NCBI GenBank assembly: GCA_000499405.2
Contig: HG738140.1
Location: 10,009,560-10,073,559 of the forward strand
Origin: Onchocerca volvulus
Taxonomy: Eukaryota > Nematoda > Chromadorea > Rhabditida > Onchocercidae
Length of the DNA stretch: 64,000 nucleotides
Direction: 5' to 3'
The notes beneath the pieces were generated by a model that saw nothing but the letters and a program-made list of their open reading frames with translations, was not told the origin of the DNA and searched no databases. Each line of letters begins with the position of its first letter. Within the stretch, counting starts at the first letter, position 1. Position numbers and translations under genes: made by a program. Positions 40,164-53,711 of this stretch are shown piece after piece.

Positions 40164-43100
40164 ATGAGTGCGAAAATGCGTTTTTCGATGGAAGCAATAT
40201 TGTGTGATCAAGTGGAAAACAAACGCACTACAAGACGCAAACGTCTTCATGAAAGTTGCGAAAACGATGCCTGTGTCAGTAATACAAATAAATGTACCGA
40301 ATCAAACAATGAGCTTTTGAGGGTAAGCAAAACTTTTACCTAATTTTAGTCATTCCAAAATATTCCGCATAGTTGAAAATACTAATAATATATATTCATT
40401 AAAGTGATTATAGAAGCATAGGTTCGATTATTTTATTTAAATGCTATTTTGAGTTATGATAAGTTGCTTGCGTGGGATGACCTAAAAATTAGCGAAAATT
40501 TGATGATAACAGTTTTTATCATTCTACTTTGCCTAAAACATTTCCAGGCAAGTGCAAGTCCAGACCGACCGGAAAGTTCATCGTTAAATAGCACTAACAA
40601 TATTATAACGTCTGTTCAAGGTTCAACTTCACGATCATCATACTTAATCGACAACAATTTTTTTCCGGAAGAACATGTAAGCAACAAAACCGATGCATGC
40701 TTAGAAAATTTGGTTTCAAAAAACACAAAGTTGTTTTATTGAATTTAAAACAAGAAATTTTCAATATCTCTCTCACTTAATAAACAAAAAATTACTAATT
40801 TTGACTCAAATGTAATTTTTTGAGCTATTAGAATGAAAAAAATTAGCAGCAAAATTAAACATAGTAAGCTTCGCTGGAGAGTCATGAAATTATCAGCTCT
40901 TAGTTGAGAAGTTCGAAGTTAGACCAGAAAATTTCAGGAAAATATCGGTATTCTCGAATTTGAAATTTATAATTCTGATCAAAAAGCGAAAAATTGGAAG
41001 TTTTGGGCGGTGATCTTTTATCCAATCATCTACCACTGCACTACAACCGTAGTGATGGATGATTTGCGCTTATGGCCTTCTAATTTACTAACGAATAATT
41101 ATGCAGTCATTGATGCTGTTTTAATTAGCCTATATTTTCCGTATAGAATAATTTCCTACCGTATTGCTTCATTAACTTGATATTTACTCTGATAATTAGT
41201 AAGGTTTATCAAAGCTGGAATAGATGAATCTTTCCAGAAACTTTAGTGCAATTCTCTTCATGAGAACTAGTCATATATCGTCTGCAAACTTTATACATAA
41301 GTAACTTTCATTGTAATTTGTTTGCTTTCTCTTCCTTCCCTCATTTGTCCAATCTTTTTTATTTGAAATCTTGCATGGTACACTTGATAAGATGATAACA
41401 TTTCGAACATTTTGAAACTGTTCAAAGTTCTGAAAATTAATTTTCGCGGTTTCCAATATCTACGCTATTTCAGGCTCCTCAGATAAGTTGCAGTGCAAAA
41501 CATAAGAAACATTTTAAATCAGGGAAGAAGAAAGGTACTGTCAGTAATATAAATGATTATAATGATGGAAAAATGGCTATTACCAGGTCTTCTAGATCCG
41601 TAAGTAATCAGTGATTTTATACATCAGTAAATTGTCTCACTTATTAATGTACTGATTCAGTCATTCTGTACAACTTTTCATTATTGCATTCATTTCCTGA
41701 ATTCGGAATATCTTAATATTTTATTCAATAAAAATAGTTATTGTGCTAACTTGACGATTAATATTTCGAATAACAAAAGCAAACTTTATTAGTTTGGTAC
41801 GATGGAAACACTGAAAATGATTTCTTATTGATTTTTCTATTAACCAAATAATTGGCAGTCTTTTCTTAATTGAACAGAAAACAAATGTTTTCCTAAGAAA
41901 AACAGTTGAATTCGTCAAAATATCTTTTTAATTGCTTTGTATATATCATCGACAGTATGATTAAGATTCTTTTTTGTTTCTTTATGAAATTCCGAAGTCT
42001 TGAGTCTGATATTTTGGTGAAATTGCTATTTTAATTGCATTTTAAATACTTCGAAAAATTTCTTTAAATAATCGCTATTATTTTCTTTGTGTGAATGGAG
42101 AGAATATATGACATAATCGAAGAACATTCAACGGAATTTCGAAGATTTAGACTTAGTTGGGGTCATTAGTTCAAAGAATGATGAAAGGAGAATTCTTCTT
42201 CTTGGGAAATACCATTTCCAAGCATTTCCAGCCATGCAATCCAGATAACATTTGTCGCATTAGCACTTGGCTAATACTTGGACAGTGTCAAAGAATCGCT
42301 GTGACGCAATGGGCTAAGGTTCTATGCTACAATACGGTGCCGCTTATTGACGATTATCTCTCACACATTAATGATATCTATTGATTATGGATCATTTAAC
42401 ATTGATCATTATTGAATTCAATTATTATGTATTCCGTCCTGTTAATTACTCTTCTTTGCTCCTTTCCTTCCAATTACGCAACTTCATCTGCGTACTACAT
42501 ATTCTATTTTACGCAACTTTTTTTCACTAAGTTTTCTATGGTTCACTTAGATTTCGCTGATAAATCGAAGAAATTGGAAAAATTGTTCTTTTTTATTGCA
42601 AATTTTTCAAAAATATTATCATACTTGAAATTATTGATGCATCTACTTTTTAAAAAATTGAACCTAAATTTATGAAATCATATAACATGACTAAGGAAAG
42701 AAATATTTTATTTATTTAGTTTTTTTGCTTTTTTTTACAAAAAATCTTATAAAAAAGCACTATACCTCTAGGAAGGTTCAACATCGCCAAAATGGCAAAC
42801 CAATTTTACCAATACCACTCGACCTGGTTCAAGTTTGGAAATATATCGCGAACCATTTAGGTTTAACTCAGATGATGAGGATCATTGCGAAGATAGCTCG
42901 AGGTACCACATAAGTAATCGATAAATGAAGTTTATTCTTAATTAACAGAAGTAATCTAATTGCGAAAATTAAATCCTGATTTTAATTTATTTCATTATGA
43001 AATGGTTGAAATATCTCTTATAATGATTTTGTCACTTAGCATTTTCGAAACAGGAAGCGCACAATTAAGTTACAATTCTGAATTTAGGGATCTCTTCGAG

Positions 43101-44647
43101 AAATGTAAACTTGCATAATTTTTGTAAAAAATAATAAATCATTTGCCAGCGAAGTATTATTTTTTCACAGGCAGACCAGCAAGCACAGCAACAGTCGAAG
43201 TAAGGCTAGTGCAACGAAGCCAGCTTATTCATATATTGCCTTGATCGCAATGGCTATTCTGAATAGTCCCGAGAAAAAGTTGACTTTGTCGCAAATATGC
43301 GAATTTATTATTAACCGATTTCAGGTTTATTTCATTTCATATATTCTCAGTTTACTTCATTGCAAACTATAGAAATTTACATGTAGCGATAAGTAATTCA
43401 TTTTTAATAAAAGATTATATTCATTTTACAAGGACTTGTAAAATGATTATTACAATAATCTTAGAAGTTTGAAAAATCACAATTTTGAGAAAAGTCAGCA
43501 GATGTTTCATCTCTTTGGCAATAAGTTAAAACTCATTTAATCCACTCAGTTTGCAAAGAAAACTCAACTACCATACCTGATTAATATACGTCAAAAAATC
43601 TTACTCGAATTTTACTTCAGTGATTTCTAAATTAAGAAATCCCGATAATTTTGAAAGAAGCTGGAAACAATTCGACATAGGAAAAGTTTACTTCAAAAAC
43701 TGATAGTAAGGAAGTTTGTTTTTTGCAGTATTATCGCGAAAAATTCCCAGCATGGCAAAATTCAATCAGGCATAATCTGAGTCTGAACGATTGTTTCATC
43801 AAAATTCCACGAGAGCCAGGAAATCCAGGAAAAGGAAATTATTGGGCATTAGATCCGAAAGCTGAAGATATGTTCGACAATGGATCATTTCTTAGGCGCC
43901 GCAAAAGGTCTCTTGCATTCCTTAACATTTTAAAAGCAATGATTTAATTTTTACTGAGAGTGAGGAATAATTAGTTAAGGATTACGGTATAAAAATAGTG
44001 CTATTTTAAATGGAATGGTTTCTGTTCTTTTACAAGTCGAACAACGTACAGCGTTAATTAGTTGCCGACAACTGGGCGCCGTTCTGTGGATTAGAAATTA
44101 ACTGTGGAGGCAGTCAAATATTTTCTTCCTCGAATTATGATTTCGAATTTTGAAACGAATAAATTAAGCCTTGCATAAAATTTGCATACTGTTCGATTCT
44201 TGGCATTTGAATAAGCTGGACAGCTTTAACGAGCTTTTGCAAGAAAACAATTTCAGATTCAAGCGCCAACAATCAGAACTGGATTATCAATCAGTGGCTT
44301 ATCCGAGAGCACCATTTTTGCCCCCAGCACCTTTCTTATCATCTGCATTCCTCGGAACCCCTGGTGTACCGGCATTTCCTCGATTAACACCTATCAGACC
44401 GGCTCCTCCACCGTTACCATTTCCACCGCTTGTGGCTCGTTTATCTGAAAGTTTTCCATCTCGAATTTCGATCGCTAATCCACGAACATTGATCGGTCCA
44501 GCAACTACCCATGCAGCGTCACCTTTCCCATGCATTTCCACGGATATATCGCCATGTTGTGATCATCAGAAGTTGCTTGCTTCAATGGCTGCAGAAGTTA
44601 TCGCATCATCACAGAGTGATAGTAGTGATCCTATGGCTTACAAGTAA
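40164..44647 (+). CDS. unc-130: FoxD-class forkhead factor, UNC-130 counterpart
   Basis: Seven exons (40164-40322, 40548-40676, 41474-41599, 42772-42902, 43171-43324, 43729-43907, 44257-44647) give 422 residues in one frame. The forkhead domain (about 198-293) runs from [18 protein letters not shown] through the recognition helix NSIRHNLSL to [13 protein letters not shown] and [17 protein letters not shown]. That last block is typical of FoxD rather than other Fox classes. The N-terminus holds FSMEAIL (7-13), an eh1-like Groucho-binding motif. Residues 54-190 are Ser/Asn-rich and probably disordered, and the tail is Pro-rich (APFLPPAPF). UNC-130 acts in C. elegans in cell fate, migration and dorso-ventral patterning, so a nuclear repressor is expected here. 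The start is the first ATG after an in-frame stop. A good donor overlaps the stop codon, so a longer C-terminus is possible (see 45798-46008). The exon 6 donor (gtctct) is weak, but the join fits FoxD exactly. Confidence 0.95.
42157..42384. other. GC-raised island inside forkhead intron 3
   Basis: A block with visibly more G+C than the rest of the intron, and a 75-codon open frame on the plus strand that begins at a TTG and includes [12 protein letters not shown]. It has no usable phase link to exons 3 and 4, which already join in phase 0, and I do not recognise the peptide. A regulatory element, a small nested gene or an old insertion are all possible. Confidence 0.3.
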
Positions 44648-44695
44648 GATATGATAAGATAGCATGATATCTATATATATATATGTATGTATTAT

Positions 44696-44701
44696 AATAA
44701 A
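44696..44701 (+). terminator. poly(A) signal, short form of the FoxD mRNA
   Basis: AATAAA lies 49 bases after the stop at 44645-44647 and supports a transcript that ends with exon 7. Confidence 0.6.
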
Positions 44702-45797
44702 GTCGAAATCAATTTTTGAAATGTATCTCATCAAATGTACACTTACCAGGGCTTTTTTCTTTTTATTAATGTGTAATGTTTGTTGTTCACTTATTGTTGC
44801 TCATTTTTAGTTTTGATTAGTCTAGTGATCCAGGAATCTATATGAAGCATTCGGGATTAGTTTAAATCGATCTTGGTTGATTGTTAGATTCTAGAAAATT
44901 GAATCTGATTTTTTTTTCTAGAAATTTATAAAAAAATTGATTAATGAAAAAAAATTGAAATTGATGAAGAAATTGATTCAATTTTCTAGAAATCTCATTT
45001 ATCTTCAAGAACTTCATTTTCAGATTTAATAAAAGTGCGTGTACAATAAAATTTTTGTCAGAGGTTTTTGTATAACACTAATAACTTAGTAATTAATTTG
45101 GCAACATTTGAAAAGGCTGATTTGTATGATTCTGAGATGTTTCCAACTGAATCATCCCATTTGCTTTTATCATCGAAAATCAACCGTAGATCTTATCGAA
45201 ATATGGACAAAGAACAGTCATGTTTTATAATCTTCGCTCATTAAAAAAAAATTTACTTTCCGTTTGCTTCCTCACTGTATTCAAGTATTCGTGATAAGCA
45301 AATTCTGCCGATGCTGAAGATTGTTAAGAATCGATGAATACGTGTCGTGTGAGTTCCTTTGTACTGTCATAGAGTTACTTCTTTCATTTGATCTATAGGG
45401 AAAACATATTCGATTAATAGGATCGTTGTTTTGTAGTTCGAAGCATTTCAACAATAAAAAGCACACAAACTTAAACTTTTCATATTAACTTCTATTATGA
45501 AAATATACTCATCTAGATCAAATATTAAAATGAGTACAACCACTTCGTGCTTTTATTATTTATTCTTTCCTTGCTCACTTATTTCTTTAGTTGTTCGTTT
45601 GTTATCTATTGGCATTGTACCTATTATTCTCATAAAGGTGACAATTTCTGGATCAAAGCGCAAGAAAAAAGTCGCAAATCAGAGCATTCGATTGTTGTCG
45701 TAAAAGCAAATTTAATAGAATTATCGCTTTCTTTATCTGAAAAATCAATAGTCCTTGAAGAACGAACATCTTCGAGCTGTAGAGTTGCATTATCCAG

Positions 45798-46008
45798 CAT
45801 AGTGATCCATACCTCCAATACATTTCGTTCTTTAAATGATCTCATCCCAGCTGCCAATCACTATCAGCCATTTCTCCCTAACTCTTCCTTTTCTCCAATA
45901 AATTACGATCCATCATTTCCTGGAGAATCATTGCTTTCACAGTTGTGCTTCAGACTGAAGCTTAATGTTGAACAGCTTCTGGTCATTGATCATCTTAATG
46001 TTGGATAA
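45798..46008 (+). CDS. possible alternative last exon of the FoxD gene
   Basis: The plus strand is open from before 45547 to the TAA at 46006-46008, more than 150 codons, which is unusual in such AT-rich DNA. Its second half reads like protein (LNDLIPAANHYQPFLP, FSPINYDPSFPG). At the end of forkhead exon 7 the sequence ACAA|gtaagat forms a good donor at 44643/44644, leaving two carried bases. The acceptor attatccag ending at 45797 accepts exactly two carried bases and enters this frame, which would lengthen the protein by about 69 residues. A second phase-compatible acceptor (gctgtag) lies just upstream. AATAAA at 46279-46284 could serve this form. No homology is recognised. Confidence 0.4.
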
Positions 46009-46149
46009 ATTTGTTGAAAGTCATAAGAAACATCGTTTATTTGTTTTGCTATCAAATGCAAATTACCATTTTTAATATTTTTCAATTTTTAGAATTCAGA
46101 AGATTAGTATCTTCAACCGGAATAATTTCAGGACTTTTTCCATTCATGA

Positions 46150-46153
<4 letters not shown>

Positions 46154-46207
<54 letters not shown>

Positions 46208-46208
46208 T
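46154..46208. repeat. (CT)n microsatellite
   Basis: About 27 CT units with one TT interruption. It generates the Ser/Leu-rich plus-strand ORF at 46011-46214. Confidence 0.97.
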
Positions 46209-48061
46209 ATTTGATTAAAAAACGAACAAACTATTGTAATGAAACACATCAATATATGATGACAATTCTGTTCACTCTAATAAACAGATATTGAAATATT
46301 ATTTTACAACAAGCTTAAAAGTCGACGATGTGTTTCAACGTAGATGTTTACTTATATGTTTGTTTATAATTAGATAAATGTTCAGTATGATTAATCTGAA
46401 ATTCGAAAAATGCCTAAAAATTTAATTAAATGTCTTGATAGTGACTCAAATAAAGATTGAAACCTGTTTCCAAGAAGAAGTTTAAATACGCAGTTATTAC
46501 ATTTGATGAGTGCGAGAATTAATACTTCTGAAACGATGATCAACGGTTGTATCTGATTTAATGTGACATAATAACAAAAATTGTTTACTTCTATATCTCA
46601 TCTAAAGAATCCTTCCTCATTCAACTAACAATTTCCACAAATTCTTAATTAATTTGTCAAGTAATCGTTCACAAAATTGGAATATTTGTGTACAACAAAT
46701 ATAATGGATAGTTAATTAACTTTAATTAACTCTCCCCCTATGAGATAATTATTAAATTTTGTTTCAAATCTTGTTTGTAATCTATTGATATGTTCCTATG
46801 AATAAACAAATTATTAGCAACCTCAGATATTTGAAATTCAATTTGCAAAACAAGTTTGCATTTTCCTTTTTGGAGGAAGTGAAGGTGTTATCTTGAAAAT
46901 TTTGAAATTTAAAATTCTGAGGAAAATCTTTTCAGAAAGAATCAACAGCCAGAGAACATCCTCTTACTTTACGGTTACTTTTCCGAGATGTTATGTATAT
47001 TTATATCTCATCGAATGCGAAATGAAATCATCATTAAAATCTCCTTTCTACATTGTTTAACTTAAATCATAAACATTTCGATTCGTTTAAAGTAGAAAAA
47101 ACTTTGCTAAAGATCTGTCGACCTGGAATTCATCCTTTATTACATTGAGCATTCTTAAGTATTGATATTAAAAAACTATCTCCGTTATCCTTTCTATCTA
47201 TGGTCTGCCTCTAAGATTAGAATTATTTAATTATTTACATAATATTTAATTGATTCAAACATTCTCTCAACCGAATGCAGAAATCTGGGATACATTTGTC
47301 GATGAGTATTTGAAAGAAAGTTTGATTTTGCATAATTCATTTTTTTTGAGACTGTGATTAGTTGATGTCTGAAAGCAAGAATCGCAAGATAGCTACCAAA
47401 TACAGAATATTCTTTGCTACATTTAGCAGCTGTCATTTATTTAAAGATTTTTTTTTTTGAATAAAATACAAATTAGCAAAGTATTCTGATTTGATTCTGC
47501 CAATTTGCAAATCCTTTCTCTTTGAAAACTGTAGACTTTTTCTCGTGCCGAATGCTAAAATTCTGTAGTAAATAACATTCCAAATTCTGTTAAAGCAGTA
47601 ATCAATTGAAGATGGATGAAAATTGATGATAATTGGAAGTGCCACTCTTGTTTCCTCCTACTTACATATAAATCCTACATCATTACTCATTCAAACTTGT
47701 CTTCTTGAAGCTTGTTAGATTATTGTGATTTACTTTATGATTTGATCTCAGCCCCGCAAAATATTTACTGATATATTACTATAAGTTATGTTAGCAATAC
47801 GGTAGCTATATAGACATCTACAGTGTATGTATATATAGAGCAATTGTTTTTTAACTTACAAAATGAAACCTTCAAAGAGAGGGAGAGGGGTCAATTATCC
47901 GATCACCATAATCACAGAAAAATTCATGATCGTCGATATAGATCTTTGGTTTTATTGCACACTACATCTCAGTTTTATTGGTATTCCTTTACCGTAAAGT
48001 TTTGCAGCAATGTTTCGGGATCACATCAAAGAGTAGCGGAAATGCTATCTTTTAGGCAATT

Positions 48062-48092
48062 AGTCAGGTGTTAACAAGATCAACACCTGACT
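48062..48092. repeat. 11-bp-stem hairpin
   Basis: agtcaggtgtt and its exact reverse complement aacacctgact are separated by nine bases. It is a small inverted repeat of unknown function. Confidence 0.75.
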
Positions 48093-51000
48093 TGATTGGC
48101 TTAGCAGCTATTGTGTCTATCAACAACATTTACATTGTGAAATAGGTAACTTGTGAAATCAGAAAATATGAAAATTATATTTAAATCAGAGAAACAATTG
48201 ATGATCGACAAAATGTGCATGGACGATTGGATATTATTCGTACGAAAGCTGCGAATTATAATTTTATTCACTAAGCTTTATTGTTTCATATTTGTAAGAA
48301 ATGAGTTTGTCAACAATAATTTTAAAAAAATAATTGATTGTAATGAGCGATTATGTTGAAAAACTATTTTATAATATTTTTAAAAAATATAACAGCAGTA
48401 AATTCATGGCTCAAGTTTAGCATCATCGTGATAATTTGTTTTAGCAGACTTCCCAAGAGGATGCAACCTTGTCTTATTATCTCATCGGATTCATCCTATC
48501 ATTGATAAAGTACTTTTATCATTTAACATTTCCTGATGCAATTTTTAACAGAATATCATGAAACTATAGGATTAACTGATAAAAAAAATGTATCGTTTTC
48601 CTTATACATAGCGAGTCAGCTGTCTTTACTGCCATCATTCCTTCTCGTCGATATATGCTGACTGATAAAGCAGAAAACAAGAATAGAAGTTTGACATATT
48701 GTTCTGCGCCTTTTTTGATTCAGGAATAAACAACATTGTTCTCATTATGGCAAAAGGACAAACGATGCCGCCACTTCTTTTCGATCTCGCCGCTAATACC
48801 TTCTCTTACAAAACTTGTTCGATGCTTAAGCCGCAAAACTAACATTGTTATCACTAGAATTTATCACTGACTTTAATGGTCACTAATACAAACATCACAT
48901 TCATATTTCATTTTTTATGCTTTAATAAAAGAGAAAGCTGTAGGGAGAGAGGGACTTTTCTAAAATTTCTTTATTATGTAGTTTATAAAATTTTACGAAA
49001 CACTGCAATTTATGGCCTTCATTACCCTGATATTTCTAATATATCTCATGGACAAGAAATTAGCACACACTGATAATATTTCATTGATTTCTGTTTGATA
49101 TTATGAACTTAATGAATTTTTACTCTGCTCAATCTTTGATTATGTAAATTTCTTCATTTTACGACTATCATTTCAAGCAAAATTCGCAAAATCCGATTGA
49201 ATTCGGGAATAATACAAATGTTAAAGATATTAGAAAACATTTATACGGTCGTCTCCAATTAAACTTTTCATCCAATATAGAGAAGCTATATTCTTTAGAT
49301 CTTCAAAATAATCTCAGAATCCATATATTGTGATATCTCTTGAAATTGATGACTTCCAGAGCATAACTAAACTTTACGAACGATAAATTGTCATGCTTGT
49401 TAGTTTTCAAGTGAAATTTTTTTGGAGATGCGGGAACTGAAGGGGGCAAAAGGGGTCAAACAGCGAGGAATAATTTACAATTCACACCATCGTCGAGGCA
49501 ATTTGTCGCTCGTTATTGTTGTGTGAAGTTCGCGAATCGTTTATTGCTTGCCAACAGTTGTTCGAGTCATAATTCTCAAATGCTTCCGATAACTCTACCA
49601 TCCCGACTCCCTCGACTCTTCTCCCATTTTTCCTATGGCAATTGACCGACAAAATAAATGCTTGTTTGTTTGGATAATAATTTGTTGTCAAAAGCGAAAA
49701 GGATACTCTGAACAGAGAAGAATTTAGTTCTGGTTAAAAACGATGAAATTCGCATGCCGAAAAACTTCGAAATTATTGCACTTGAATGGGAAATAATTAC
49801 GGAATGGATAATTTCCTGTTTCTTTTTCGAGCAGTGATATCGAACGTGAAAGAATGATTATATGTGACAACATGACATTTTGAATAAACCGTAACATTTC
49901 ATTTAAAACAGTAATGAACGGCTCATTTCAATGCATTTGAGACGGAAACCATGAAGAACATTCTCATCATAACAATTATTCCAAACAGTTGAAATGAAAA
50001 AAATTCCACAGAAAATCAGACATTCGAAAATCAATGATCAGAACTAGGAAATTTCACTTTAACATTTTTATTTAATTTGTAAACTTCTGCTGCTCGTACT
50101 GGTTAAACTCTTATCAATTGCATCCGATGCTTCAATTTCAAGACGCAAAATACTGATGCTTTTTATCGGATGCTTATCAATTCTTCCATATACAAAAGAA
50201 CAAACTGGTAAAATTGAGATAAAAAAATGTATGATATCATAGTTCTAAAAATATTTCAATTTTTTGAAATAATGTAAGTTATAAATTATCAAAAATAGAA
50301 AAAATGCTGTTATTTATAGAATTGATTTTTTCATTATTTTCTAAAGTTTGACAACTCTAGTCAAAGTGAGAGACTGTATTGATAAAGAAGTACTTCAGCA
50401 AACAGCTTACATTACTTATGCATTAGTTTATTATGTAAAGGAATACGATCAATGATCAAATTAAAATTCTCTCCTTGCTGATTGAAATTCTCATTTTTTT
50501 AAAATTTAATTTAGATCACAATGCGTACTCTTTTTGTGATTTATCTCGAACGCCTAAAATTTTTTCTTATAGGAATATTTTACAGCAAGAATAATGCTGT
50601 ATATCTCTTTTAGATAAGTCAAATTCACTACCGGAAACACTTTACCACGGATTTTAATTAAATCGCAATTAAAAATTTTGATATCTCAACAAATTTTGTT
50701 ATGCAAATCAATCAAGCTACTTTGTGATCACTGTTAAATATATAATGCTAATAGAAAAATGGGGAAAATTTGAAAACATATGAAATTATAAAGATTAAGA
50801 TGAGATACCTGAGATAATATGCTTCGCTTTTTCTAGAAAGAACGAAGTGTAAATAACTTGAAATTTATAAAAAATTTGGAGTAATGAATTTTTTTTATTA
50901 TAGGACCTCGGAGTAGGTTTTTTTCTTTTTGAAAAAAAAAAATCTTTTTGAGAAAGATGAAAATCTTTTGAAAAATACTGAAAAAAAGAAACCTTTATTT

Positions 51001-53680
51001 CAATACATATAGAAAATCTGAGTGCCATAGAATTAACCCAATTCACTGAGAAAAGATCAGGAAGATATAACTTTTATATCAATACTCGAGCAACTTTATG
51101 ATTTCATTGCAAAATTATAATAGTTTTTAAAAAAAACATTTTCGAAAGATGAATTCAAGCCAGATATAATATTTTTCAAATCCATTTTGTTTCGCTTAAA
51201 TTTTTTCTTCGAATTAAGTTCGGAAAATAAATGAAAATGACTTTAATAGTGAAATTCTGATCAAAATGGAATTTCAAAGAGAAGAAAGAAATTTCTTGTC
51301 ATTAAATTATCAAAACTGAAAATCATCTTCATCATTTAATAAAACAAATTTACAAATGATTATTTTTATAACTATAACTCAATTAGTAATAATCCTGATT
51401 AATGATTCTTTTATGAACACACTCCCTGAATCTTACTGTAATCAGTAATTAATAATTAATTGCTATAAATAAAATTCTTAAAATAAAATTTTTATATGTA
51501 TATTACATAAATATAGCGAGGTAAAGTTGTTTTTTGTAAATATAAAAGGATATTTGACAATTATAGACAAGTAAAATTCGAAATTAACTATTATTGAAGT
51601 CAGGGTCAAAGGAGCATTTTTGAAGAGTGGGAAAAGCAGTGCATGCCTCGTTCCATTTAATGGATTGGCCACGTAAGTTCAATTCTGTCCTCAATTACTA
51701 CTGCTAAATATAGTCTTCTCATACAAATCTTCTGACTTTTAATTTATAAAAGCAAATTCTCCGACAACAAAAAGTTGAGCATTAAATATGGAGCACAACA
51801 ATAACGCATATCACTGACTCATAAAAACTGAAATACGGAAATTTACGGTTACTGATAATATGATATTTGTGCCATTCATTACTCACTCTTCAGTCCGTTT
51901 CGTGGTAATGCTTTTTCATTCTAGTTGATATGAGCGTATTGATTTCGAATTTCGGAATTTTTTTTTTTTTTTCCAAACCTTCTTGAAAAGTTTTGATAGT
52001 GATTTTTAATTTACCGCAGAAATTGCAAAAATCATAGCTCTAGCTGTTCTACTTATAATGACTTTCGAAATTTATTCACAAAACTAATATATGATGAAAT
52101 TAATATTCGTGAATGGATATGGAAAAGTTTGCATAATTTTTGAAAATAAAACTTCCAATTCGCATTTTATATTTCCCATTCTATTATGATATTTCATTAA
52201 AATGAAATTATTTCCGTGGTCAAGACAAAAAATATAAAACATGATAATGATTAAATAAATTGATGATCGAATTTATTTTTGCTAAATAAAACAGTGTTTG
52301 CATTACATTCGCAACAGAAAACCCCATTTCTGGTTTTCGATAAGTTATCCGGTGTTATTTAAATTTAAAAGTTCAGCATCAAAGGTTACCGGAACACGCA
52401 TTTGCAAAGCCAAATGAATTTTGTTTTATAATCATTTCATAGAATAATTGCTATATACGAAATATTCTTTCAGTTGATTTCACTTATTTTTCATCTCAAG
52501 AGTCTCTTACTTGTTTGTCTCAGGAAAAAAAAATATTAAATTTTTAGGTTTGAATTGTTGACGCATGTATACCTTAGTTCTGCAAACTAATTGCAGGACT
52601 ACGGTATCACGAATCAATGAATCATGATTACAACAAATCAAACTTGAAAATTTCAAAATTAATTTATTCCACTTCACTTGCTACGACACATTATTCGCTC
52701 ATTAAACAAAATTATATAGTCTAAAAAGAAGATAAATCTCAATTTCCAGTAATGTTCATTTTTTTTTTTTTTTTTAACATTATTAAGTCCTAATTTGATG
52801 CAAGAATTTTATGCTTTGAATTATAAAGCAATAAAAAGAAAAATAAAAATTCGTTTTATATAATCGATTCATCGAGCCTTTTATTCCATGTGTTTTCTCG
52901 CAGAAATGGACAGTAGTAATGAAAATACTTTGTTTAATAAATTATGCAACAGATGAAGAAATTTAACATTTATATCTATCAGTTATACAATGAATTCAAA
53001 GCTTTTCTGCTGGTTGCAATAGCAAATGCGTTTGACATAAATTCCTCATTCGATTTTAATTAGTCTAATTGATATAAATGTTGAATTTTTTCGATTTGTT
53101 TATCGCTTCAAACAAAATCGAACATATCTGAAAAATTGGCTAACAAAGAAATTGTGAAATGCTTGAAATATGGTTAACAGAAATTACGAACTGAAACTTC
53201 TAAAAGAAATTCAAACTGATTAGAATTGAACTTAGGAAAGAAAGCGTATTCAGTCAACAGTCAAGAATATACATGATTATTGTTTTTCAAAATTCTCAGA
53301 TCATTTTTCAAATTTATGATAACAAGTGGTCATTGATAATACAATCATTTCTTTTTCTAAATGGATATTAGTAATTTTAAAACAAATAGTTGCTGAATGC
53401 TTTTAACGATTAACATGTTACTTTCACTGCTAATGTGAGGTTCAATTATGTCAAAACTTTGTCAGACAAAAATGCAACAAAAGAGACGATCGCTGTTTTG
53501 ATAATTTTTTCGGTTCTCAATCAATCATTTCTCAGCAATTCATCTGCATTCTTTTTTGTATATTTCAAAAAATTGCAACTATTTCAAACAAAATAGCAGT
53601 GGAATTTCCGAATCTGAAAGTTATTGATAGCATTCAGAAATGAAATTTTATTGAACTTAAGTTCTCAAATATTAAGTTCT

Positions 53681-53711
53681 TTTTTTTTCGTTTTTTTTTT
53701 TTTTTTTTTTT
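53681..53711. repeat. poly(T) tract
   Basis: About 30 T broken by one CG. Confidence 0.9.

Noticed and set aside
44299..44541. 80-codon minus ORF rich in Gly and Asn
   Set aside because: Antisense shadow of the Pro-rich last exon of the FoxD gene.
46011..46214. 67-codon ORF ending in a Ser/Leu run
   Set aside because: Its end is the (CT)n microsatellite and the rest has no protein features.
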